DNA of 22,379 nt, from contig JBDKUC010000303.1 of the NCBI GenBank assembly GCA_039679885.1, positions 1-22,379 of the forward strand. Direction: 5' to 3'. Made by a program: the position numbers and the translations under genes. Positions 8,301 to 14,071 of the stretch are shown piece by piece (position 1 is the first letter of the stretch; the number at the start of each line of letters is the position of its first letter). The notes beneath the pieces were generated by a model, which worked only from the letters and a program-made list of their open reading frames with translations, was not told the origin of the DNA and did not search any database. The stretch is from JAJFUI01 sp039679885 (GTDB lineage: Bacteria > Planctomycetota > Planctomycetia > Pirellulales > Thermoguttaceae).

Positions 8301-11300
8301 GCGAGCAATGGTCGCGGGAAGACGGACGCAGCAACCAATGGTCACGGCTTTCCATCGCACACCGCCGAAGTCCTGCGGAGAGTGCTTGCGAGCGGGCATG
8401 GGCTGGCGGCGCGACTGGGCACTGAAGTGCCCAGCCCTCGTTCAGCGGCGAACGGTTCTCCCCAGACCAGTAGTGTGCGTGCATGCACGCACCTTGAGCA
8501 AGCCGGATCGAATAGCGCGCGCGCAAGCACGCTCCCCTCGCAGTCGATCCGCGTTCGCGGCGCCCGGCAGCACAACCTGAAGGGCGTCGATTGCGACATT
8601 CCTCGCGATCGGCTGACCGTTTGTTGCGGCCCAAGCGGTTCCGGCAAGACGTCGCTGGCGATCGACACGGTTTACGCCGAAGGGCAGCGGCGATACGTCG
8701 AGAGCCTCAGCGCGTACGCCCGACAGTTCATCGGCCAGATGCAGAAGCCGCGGGTCGATCACATCGAGGGGCTTTCGCCCGCCGTGGCCATTGAGCAGAA
8801 GCATTCGAGCCAGAACCCGCGAAGCACGGTGGGCACGGTCACCGAGATTTACGACTATCTCCGCATCCTGATGTCGCGGCTTGGCCGGCCCTATTGCCCG
8901 ACGTGCGAACGCCCGATCGGCAGCCAATCGGCCGACGAGATCATCGCGAAGATCATGGCCCATCCGGCCGGCACCAAGCTCTACCTGACCGCGCCGCTGG
9001 AAATCCGTGTTGGCGAACGCTATGAGACGCTTTGGGAAGAGACCCGCGCGTCGGGCTACGTCCGCGTCCGCGTCGATGGCCAGACCTATTCGATCGACCA
9101 GCCGCCCGAGATCGATCGCCGCCGGAAGCACGACGTCGAAGTGGTGATTGACCGCGTCACCGTCCGCTCCGACGCCCGAAGCCGAATCGCCGGCAGCGTC
9201 GAGAACGCCCTGTCGCTGGGGAAAGGCGTGCTGCGGGCCGTCTATCCCCGCGACGATGTGTCGGAGCCGCGTTGGGAAGTCGAAACGCACAGTCAGCATT
9301 TCGTCTGCGACGCTTGCGGGCGGAGCTTCGAGCCGCTTTCGCCGCACCACTTCTCGTTCAACAGTACGCTGGGCTGGTGCCCGGCCTGCGAAGGCCTCGG
9401 CGTACAGACCGGCACCGACCCGGCCGCGCTCCTGCGTGATCCAAAGCTTACGCTCGCCCAGGGCGCCGTCGCGCTCTGGCCGGAGCCAGATGCTCAACTC
9501 GGCGCGACCGATGGCCAAAAAGCCGCGGCTGGTGGTCGCGCCCCCGGTCTCTTCGCCGCCATGCTCGAAGCGTTCTCCCGCGAGACCGGCATCCCGCTCG
9601 ATGTGCCTTTCAACCAGCTCGGCGGCCGCCATCGTCGGATGATCTTCCACGGCACCGGCGATCAGTGGTTCCAGCTAAGCGGAGAGGCGGAAACAGCCAA
9701 GAAACCGACACGTCAACGAGGGCTGGGCACTTCAGCGCCCAGTGCGATGCGGTTCCAATACAAGGGGCTCTATCCCGCGCTCGAGGAAGCCAGCCGCATC
9801 TCCCCGTCGTTCCGCATGAAGCTCGAAAGCCTGGTGGACGAAGTCGAGTGCTCCGTCTGCTGCGGAAGCCGGCTCCGCGACGACGCCGCGGCGATGCGTA
9901 TATCTCTCGGCGAAGACACTGCCAACCGAACGATCGACGAGCTTTGCCGTATGCCGCTTGGCCGGCTCTTGGAGACCCTGCAAGCGTGGAAGCACAACGA
10001 CCGCGAGCGGAAGATCGCCGGCGAGATCGGCCGCGAACTTCGCAACCGTGTGCAGTTCCTCGTCGACGTGGGCCTCGACTACCTGACCCTCGCTCGCCCC
10101 GCCGCCACGCTGTCGGGCGGTGAAATGCAGCGAATCCGGCTCGCTTCGCAGATCGGCAGCGGGCTGTGCGGCGTCCTTTATGTGCTCGACGAGCCGACGA
10201 TCGGCCTCCACCCCCGCGACAATCGCCGCCTGCTGAACGCCTTGGACAAGCTCCGCGATCTGGGCAACACGCTCCTGGTGGTCGAGCATGACCGCGAGGT
10301 CGTCCGCCACGCCGATCAACTGCTCGACTTCGGCCCTGCGGCCGGTCGTCACGGCGGACAGGTCGTCGCCGCGGGCACACCGGCCGAGGTCGCCCGACGC
10401 CGCGGCTCCGTGACGGGCCCCTATCTGTCGGGCAAGAAGGCGATCCCCGTTCCAAGCAACCGGAGAATGTCTTCCAACGACGGCAAGCCAACTCGCAAGA
10501 AACGAGGACTCGGCGATTCAGCGCCCAGTAGCGTCGCTCCCAATGGTTACCTCGAAATCCTCGGCGCCCGCCACCACAACCTCAAGAACGTCAACGTGCG
10601 GATCCCGCTCGGCACGCTGACGGCCATCTCCGGCGTCAGCGGCAGCGGGAAGAGTTCGCTGATCGAGGACGTGCTGTTCGCCTCGCTGGCCCGCATCCTG
10701 CACCGGGCGAAGACGGCGCCCGGCGCCCACGACGCAATCCACGGCATCGAGCTCATCAACAAGGTGATCCGGGTGGATCAACAGCCGTTGGGTCAGACGC
10801 CCACCTCAAACCCGGCCACCTTCACCGGCGTCTTCGATTTGATCCGGACGCTCTATGCCCAACTGCCCGAGGCCAAGCTCCGCGGATTCACGCCGCGTCG
10901 GTTCAGCTTCAACGTGGCCGGTGGGCGGTGCGAGAAGTGTGAAGGCAATGGCCAGCTCAAGGTCGAGATGCACTTCCTGCCCGACGTCGGGCTCGAATGC
11001 GACACGTGCGGCGGGAAACGGTACAACCCGGAAACGCTGGCTGTTCGCTACCACGGCCGCTCGATTGCCGATGTGCTCGACATGTCGTGCGGCGAGGCCG
11101 TCCAACTGTTCGCGAACATTCCGAAGATTCGCCGCCCGCTGCAAACTCTTTGCGACGTGGGACTTGATTATGTCACGCTCGGCCAATCGGCGCCGACGCT
11201 TTCGGGCGGCGAGGCGCAGCGCGTGAAGCTGGCGGCCGAACTCTCGCGTCCGGACACCGGCCGAACGCTCTATCTGCTCGACGAACCCACGACAGGCCTC

Positions 11301-12650
11301 CACTTCGACGACTTGAGCAAACTGCTCGACGTGCTCAATCGGCTGGTCGATCTCGGCAACACGGTCGTCGTGATCGAGCACAACTTGGACGTAATCAAGA
11401 CCGCCGACTGGGTCATCGACATGGGGCCCGAGGCGGGTGATGGCGGCGGCTATGTCGTCGCGGCCGGCACGCCAGAGGATATCTGCGAGTGGCAAGGGAC
11501 GGCAGGCGGGGGACGAAGGAAGAGCGAGAACGCGTTGATTTCATCTCCCTCGCCCCGCGCCCCCCATTCCCCGCCCCCGTTCTCCCACACGGCCGCCGCG
11601 CTGGCGCCAGTGCTGGCCGCCGGGCCAAGACGGGAGCGCAAGCCGTTCGACTTCGCCGCCGAGGTGGCCGAGCACGATGGCGACCACGACATCACCGAGC
11701 TGGGCGCCGAAGTACGCATGCCGTGGGAAGCCGATGGCCGCCGCTGGCACACTCAACAGCGCGTCGGGCGGACCGGAAATCCCTGCCGTTGGGACGGCCG
11801 CGTTCTCGCCGAGGTGGTCGACCGCATCCAGGACCAAGGCGGCTCGCTGTTCGCCGAAACCGATTGGAACGAGCGAAGCGTCGTCGAGATTCGCGCGGCG
11901 AAGAAGTCCGACGGCTGGTTTTTCCATGCCATCACGGGCGAAGAATGGCTGCTGAAGATGAAGTTTCGCACCGCCCGCAACACGTTCCAGCGGGATGAAC
12001 TGGTCGCAACGCTTGACCTGAAGCCGCTAAACGACATGCCCGAGTTGCCGCTCTATGGCACCGAGCCGCGAGTGCGATGTCACAACCTCCGCGGGCCGTG
12101 GCAGGAAATCGAGCTTCGCGTGCACGGCTATGCGGAGATCGACCGGCCCGAGTTTTGGAGTTTCGTCGATCAGGCGGTGGCCGGCTTCGGCGCGTTTGCC
12201 GAGAAGGTCCAGGCGAAGTCGGACATCTTGCAGCCCTGGAAGCAACTCGGCAGGGCCTGGCACCTGGCCCATCGCGGCTTCCCGTTGGGAAAGACCGTCC
12301 GCTGGGACGTCAGCGTGTTGGAACAAGTATTCGCCCTGTTGGAAGAGACAGCGCCCGACGCCCGTTTCGATTGGAGCCACAAGCAGGTCGTGCCAGTCTG
12401 CCTGCCTGGACGGCAGCAAGCCTGGGCGGCCGTTCAGACCAAGAAGCTCGACGCCGTCTATCTACACCTGATGGGGCCGAAGGGCGCCTTCACCCAAGGA
12501 CAGATTACCGGCCTCGGCCACGACCCGGAATTGGACGCGAGCGGTTCAGACGTCGATTCAATTCTTTTGCGGTTCCGCACCGCTGACGATCTCGGTCGCG
12601 GCGATCTCCGCAGCTTCCTCAAGCAACACTTGGCATCGCTCGGCGTGTGA
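5391..12650 (+). CDS. uvrA: Giant UvrA: two fused UvrA units plus C-terminal extension
   Basis: UvrA is the damage-scanning ATPase of nucleotide excision repair that loads UvrB. This 2419-residue chain holds two full UvrA units, against about 940 residues for a normal UvrA. Unit 1 (1-970) has Walker A GVSGSGKSS at 33 and 684, signatures LSGGEMQRI at 532 and LSGGEAQRV at 873, Walker B LDEP at 557 and 899, and switch His591 and His933. Its zinc pairs are C278/C281 with C302/C305 and C783/C786 with C806/C809. Unit 2 (1051-2035) repeats this: Walker A at 1080 (GPSGSGKTS) and 1748, signatures at 1574 and 1937, Walker B at 1599 and 1963, His1633 and His1997, and zinc pairs C1306/C1309 with C1330/C1333 and C1847/C1850 with C1870/C1873. 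All four ATP sites look intact. Residues about 2078-2419 are unassigned. Several loops contain in-frame repeat DNA. No Shine-Dalgarno is visible; the start fits the family N-terminus. Confidence 0.95.
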   Translation: MPSPDILIRGAREHNLRNVDLCLPRDRLICFTGVSGSGKSSLAFDTLYAEGQRRYVQSLSSFARQFLGEMPKPEVAHISGLSPAISISQKTGGQSPRSTVGTITEIYDYLRVLYARVGKGHCPKCGRPITAQSREQIIERIMTLPAGAHLLILAPLIRGQKGEYRDLFVDLLKQGFARARVDGRVVALSENLRLDRQMRHDIEVVVDRLVAGPKMRARLAEAVELALRMGEGNLIVATEGEAEGESGEERGKSESGDPSLSPLPSPLSPLVLSAHYACTHCNLSFQPPSPQLFSFNNPQGMCRECDGLGQIYTFDPNQLIPDPSRSFQQGCIELIGSWREMGRWRRHIYRGVAELLERKAGLPAGSILEMAWEELDPQWQHALLWGTGDEHITFTWRAGASGYKWGGKYEGIIPKLLSQYRTTQSRLQRRQLEKYMCILGCSSCHGARLNPQARSVTLISRAARFRDRPERSLPDVCSMAVSDCGDFFSELELDHSGQLIAAEAVKEIRGRLQFLKNVGLEYLTLDRASPTLSGGEMQRIRLAGQIGCGLVGVLYVLDEPSIGLHPRDNDRLIETLGRLRDQGNTVIVVEHDEDTMRASDYLVDFGPGPGVRGGHVVAAGSVDEILAEPKSLTGQYLSGQRRIEIPKVRRPVGDAKLVVRGATHNNLKGIDVEIPLGLFVVVTGVSGSGKSSLVSDILVEALGRDLNGGIGNPGAHRAIEGLEHLDKLIAIDQSAIGRTPRSNPATYIKVFDEIRRLYAQLPDAKARGYKAGRFSFNVRGGRCESCEGNGSTRLEMDFLADVWVTCPVCEGKRFNRETLQVRFKGRSIADVLEMDVQEALRHFENVPTIADKLQTLHDVGLDYMKLGQPSPTLSGGEAQRVKLARELVKRSTGRTLYLLDEPTTGLHFADIQLLLQVLHGFVDAGNTVLVVEHNTEVIKTADWIIDLGPEGGEAGGYLVAAGTPEDICKAASNGRGKTDAATNGHGFPSHTAEVLRRVLASGHGLAARLGTEVPSPRSAANGSPQTSSVRACTHLEQAGSNSARASTLPSQSIRVRGARQHNLKGVDCDIPRDRLTVCCGPSGSGKTSLAIDTVYAEGQRRYVESLSAYARQFIGQMQKPRVDHIEGLSPAVAIEQKHSSQNPRSTVGTVTEIYDYLRILMSRLGRPYCPTCERPIGSQSADEIIAKIMAHPAGTKLYLTAPLEIRVGERYETLWEETRASGYVRVRVDGQTYSIDQPPEIDRRRKHDVEVVIDRVTVRSDARSRIAGSVENALSLGKGVLRAVYPRDDVSEPRWEVETHSQHFVCDACGRSFEPLSPHHFSFNSTLGWCPACEGLGVQTGTDPAALLRDPKLTLAQGAVALWPEPDAQLGATDGQKAAAGGRAPGLFAAMLEAFSRETGIPLDVPFNQLGGRHRRMIFHGTGDQWFQLSGEAETAKKPTRQRGLGTSAPSAMRFQYKGLYPALEEASRISPSFRMKLESLVDEVECSVCCGSRLRDDAAAMRISLGEDTANRTIDELCRMPLGRLLETLQAWKHNDRERKIAGEIGRELRNRVQFLVDVGLDYLTLARPAATLSGGEMQRIRLASQIGSGLCGVLYVLDEPTIGLHPRDNRRLLNALDKLRDLGNTLLVVEHDREVVRHADQLLDFGPAAGRHGGQVVAAGTPAEVARRRGSVTGPYLSGKKAIPVPSNRRMSSNDGKPTRKKRGLGDSAPSSVAPNGYLEILGARHHNLKNVNVRIPLGTLTAISGVSGSGKSSLIEDVLFASLARILHRAKTAPGAHDAIHGIELINKVIRVDQQPLGQTPTSNPATFTGVFDLIRTLYAQLPEAKLRGFTPRRFSFNVAGGRCEKCEGNGQLKVEMHFLPDVGLECDTCGGKRYNPETLAVRYHGRSIADVLDMSCGEAVQLFANIPKIRRPLQTLCDVGLDYVTLGQSAPTLSGGEAQRVKLAAELSRPDTGRTLYLLDEPTTGLHFDDLSKLLDVLNRLVDLGNTVVVIEHNLDVIKTADWVIDMGPEAGDGGGYVVAAGTPEDICEWQGTAGGGRRKSENALISSPSPRAPHSPPPFSHTAAALAPVLAAGPRRERKPFDFAAEVAEHDGDHDITELGAEVRMPWEADGRRWHTQQRVGRTGNPCRWDGRVLAEVVDRIQDQGGSLFAETDWNERSVVEIRAAKKSDGWFFHAITGEEWLLKMKFRTARNTFQRDELVATLDLKPLNDMPELPLYGTEPRVRCHNLRGPWQEIELRVHGYAEIDRPEFWSFVDQAVAGFGAFAEKVQAKSDILQPWKQLGRAWHLAHRGFPLGKTVRWDVSVLEQVFALLEETAPDARFDWSHKQVVPVCLPGRQQAWAAVQTKKLDAVYLHLMGPKGAFTQGQITGLGHDPELDASGSDVDSILLRFRTADDLGRGDLRSFLKQHLASLGV
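6104..6209. repeat. In-frame purine/pyrimidine hairpin tract in uvrA unit 1
   Basis: A GA-rich arm (6104-6152) is followed after a 12-base loop by a CT-rich arm (6165-6209). The two are imperfect reverse complements and could form a long hairpin. It is translated as a Glu/Gly/Ser then Ser/Pro/Leu-rich loop (residues about 239-273) just before the CTHC zinc pair, where ordinary UvrA proteins have only a short connection. It shares GGAAGAGCGAG (6142-6152) and a CGTTCTC-type end with the tract at 11491-11586. Confidence 0.7.
8414..8442 (-). repeat. 29-bp palindromic element, copy a (inverted) within uvrA
   Basis: Read on the minus strand this begins AACGAGGG and contains CTGGGCACTTCAGTGCCCAG, a perfect 9-bp-arm palindrome with a two-base loop (8415-8434 on plus). 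It differs from copy b (9715-9743) by a single base over 29. It encodes residues about 1008-1018 in the linker between the two UvrA units and is in the opposite orientation to copies b and c. Confidence 0.85.
8475..8524. repeat. 18-bp perfect palindrome and (GC)5 run in the uvrA linker
   Basis: GTGCGTGCATGCACGCAC (8475-8492) is a perfect 18-bp palindrome, followed at 8515-8524 by a five-unit GC dinucleotide run. Both are alternating purine/pyrimidine tracts and lie in the linker joining the two UvrA units (residues about 1029-1045), next to copy a of the 29-bp element. The linker protein sequence is low-complexity and shows no conserved motif. Confidence 0.7.
9715..9743 (+). repeat. 29-bp palindromic element, copy b within uvrA
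   Basis: This copy starts AACGAGGG and has the core CTGGGCACTTCAGCGCCCAG (9723-9742), with one mismatch in the 9-bp arms. It is translated RGLGTSAPS (around residues 1442-1451) in a loop of unit 2 between the second zinc region and the CSVC pair. Its reading phase is identical to copy c. Confidence 0.85.
10501..10529 (+). repeat. 29-bp palindromic element, copy c within uvrA
   Basis: This copy matches copy b at 25 of 29 positions, and the similarity extends upstream at protein level (KPTRQRGLGTSAPS versus KPTRKKRGLGDSAPS) with one 3-base indel. It is translated at about residues 1704-1713, between the two ATPase halves of unit 2. Its palindrome is the most decayed of the three, suggesting the oldest insertion. 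Confidence 0.8.
11491..11586. repeat. In-frame purine/pyrimidine hairpin tract at the UvrA C-terminal junction
   Basis: A G/A-rich arm (11491-11530) and a C/T-rich arm (11544-11586) flank a short loop. It is translated as a Gly/Arg then Ser/Pro-rich stretch (residues about 2035-2066) exactly where the second UvrA unit ends and the C-terminal extension begins. It shares the 11-base GGAAGAGCGAG with the tract at 6104-6209. Confidence 0.65.
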
Positions 12651-12657
12651 AGAGTGT

Positions 12658-13560
12658 TTATCGCCCGAAGATGCCGATGCCGGCCGGGGGGAAGCAGAAG
12701 ATGGGGATGAGCAACGAGAGCCACCCGATTGCGAGTCGCGGCCAGCTCATCGGCGCCCGGTCATCGGCCGTCGGCGGATGCTCAGGGCCCAACAGGAGCA
12801 CGAGCAGGAAGATGGCGATCAGGAAATAGGTGTCCGAGACGACCATGTAGACGACGGTCGCGACGATCAACGCCTTGCTCAGCACGTGCGAGCGAGTGCC
12901 GAGCAGGGCATAGGCGACGTGCCCGCCGTCGAACTGGCTGACCGGCATCATGTTCAGGCCGGTCACGAAGACGCCAACCCAGCCGGCCATCAGGAAGGCG
13001 TTGAACTGGTTGAGCACCAGGACGTCCGGCATCGGATAGCCTGGCTTGCACCATGCGATCAGATACTGGACGATCAGCGGGTTGTGGAAGCAGAGGTCGC
13101 CAGCAAGGGGCGGCGTAAGCTTCAGCGACCGGATTCCGACCCAGAGAACCGGCAGCGTGACGGCCAGACCGGCCAGCGGACCGGCCACGCCCATGTCGAA
13201 CAGCTTGCGGCGATTCGCCTGCGCGCCGTCCATGCCAATGACGGCCCCGAGCGTTCCGAATGGGACGACTGGAAGCGGGATGAAGTAGGGCAGGCTGGCC
13301 GGGATGCGGTGGAGGCGGGTCATCAAGAAGTGACCCATCTCGTGCATCAAGAGGATGCCCAGGACGAGCCCCATGTAGAGCAGCCCGGTGAGCCAGTTGG
13401 TGGCCATCGGGCGAAAAACGTCGCGGGTGGAGAGATGGGCCAGCGGGTGCCAGTCCACCGCCCCTGTCCAATACGTCGACAGACAGGTGGCCAAGAAAAG
13501 AATCACCGGCAGGCAATACTTCACTCGGCGCGGCGGCTCGATTTGGGGAACGTCGTCCAT
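12658..13560 (-). CDS. Site-2-type intramembrane zinc metalloprotease (M50)
   Basis: Membrane-embedded M50 proteases cut substrates within or near transmembrane segments, often releasing anti-sigma factors. The 300 residues from the ATG at 13560 begin MDDVPQIEPPRR; a longer frame up to 13680 adds 40 residues of non-hydrophobic sequence and is less likely. HEMGH in a transmembrane helix (residues 73-77) gives the two zinc histidines and catalytic Glu. NMMPVSQFDGGH (about 203-214) contains the Asp expected as third zinc ligand. Six or so hydrophobic helices span the chain, with FGTLGAVIGM between the motifs as in PF02163 members. No PDZ or CBS domain is present, so it is a minimal form. Its substrate is unknown. 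It is convergent with uvrA, only seven bases separating the stop codons, and no hairpin fits there. Confidence 0.88.
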   Translation of the reverse strand: MDDVPQIEPPRRVKYCLPVILFLATCLSTYWTGAVDWHPLAHLSTRDVFRPMATNWLTGLLYMGLVLGILLMHEMGHFLMTRLHRIPASLPYFIPLPVVPFGTLGAVIGMDGAQANRRKLFDMGVAGPLAGLAVTLPVLWVGIRSLKLTPPLAGDLCFHNPLIVQYLIAWCKPGYPMPDVLVLNQFNAFLMAGWVGVFVTGLNMMPVSQFDGGHVAYALLGTRSHVLSKALIVATVVYMVVSDTYFLIAIFLLVLLLGPEHPPTADDRAPMSWPRLAIGWLSLLIPIFCFPPAGIGIFGR

Positions 13561-13726
13561 GCGCAGCTCTTTTCTCCGGCTCAAAGGATACCACGAATGG
13601 GAACGTCGGTAAAAGGGGGATCGCAATGGCGCGGCGTCGTAATCGCTTGTGATCAAGAAGGGCAGTTCGCTGGGTGGCACGTTCTAAGCCCATGGCGAAG
13701 GGTGTGGGCCGGTGCGGCGCGGCCCA

Positions 13727-13755
13727 TTGTTGCCAGGTGATCCGCGCGATATGCT
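13727..13755 (+). promoter_or_regulatory. Weak promoter candidate upstream of the zinc-ribbon gene
   Basis: TTGTTG (13727-13732), a 17-base spacer and TATGCT (13750-13755) lie 32 bases before the ATG. Matches to consensus are three and four of six. The spacer from 13561 to 13787 between divergent genes shows no other feature. Confidence 0.25.
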
Positions 13756-13787
13756 AGCGAGACGATCGTCCCTAGGCGGTGTCAACG

Positions 13788-14054
13788 ATGAACAAGCCAT
13801 GTCCCGAATGCGGCTCGGACGAGCAGTACCGTACGGCGAACGTGTGCGCCAACGGCGGCCAGGGTCCGCGTCTGTTGCCTGGCTTGGGCACCTTCTTCTC
13901 GCATCCCACGATGACTGTCATCGTCTGCAGAAATTGTGGCTTCATTCGTTTCTACGCCTCTCCGAAAGCTCGTGGAAGACTCGCCGAGTCGTCGACCTGG
14001 CAGAAGCTCGACGCGGGCGAGGAAGATCATACGACCTCTGATCGACAGAAATAA
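13788..14054 (+). CDS. Small zinc-ribbon protein, unknown function
   Basis: This 88-residue protein begins MNKPCPECGSDEQYR. The pairs C5/C8 (CPEC) and C47/C50 (CRNC) form a classic zinc ribbon of two knuckles, with a hydrophobic beta segment (TMTVIVC) before the second. The C-terminal 30 residues are polar and probably disordered. I chose the ATG at 13788 because AGGCGG lies eight bases upstream; a GTG nine bases earlier is possible. The gene ends 17 bases before dapL on the same strand, so the two are probably co-transcribed. Function is unknown: such ribbons bind nucleic acid or protein partners. Nothing links it directly to lysine synthesis. Confidence 0.75.
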   Translation: MNKPCPECGSDEQYRTANVCANGGQGPRLLPGLGTFFSHPTMTVIVCRNCGFIRFYASPKARGRLAESSTWQKLDAGEEDHTTSDRQK

Positions 14055-14071
14055 ACTTTGCGACAAGCACC

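Noticed and set aside
6762..9650. Two long minus-strand frames (545 and 402 codons) opposite uvrA
   Set aside because: Both mirror highly conserved ATPase modules of uvrA and encode no recognisable motif.
13561..13680. 40-residue N-terminal extension of the M50 protease
   Set aside because: It is polar, with no signal or membrane segment; the ATG at 13560 begins a sequence typical for the family.
12778..13740. Plus-strand frame of 320 codons opposite the M50 protease gene
   Set aside because: It is rich in Asp/His/Gln/Glu from the complement of hydrophobic codons, a typical shadow of a membrane protein.
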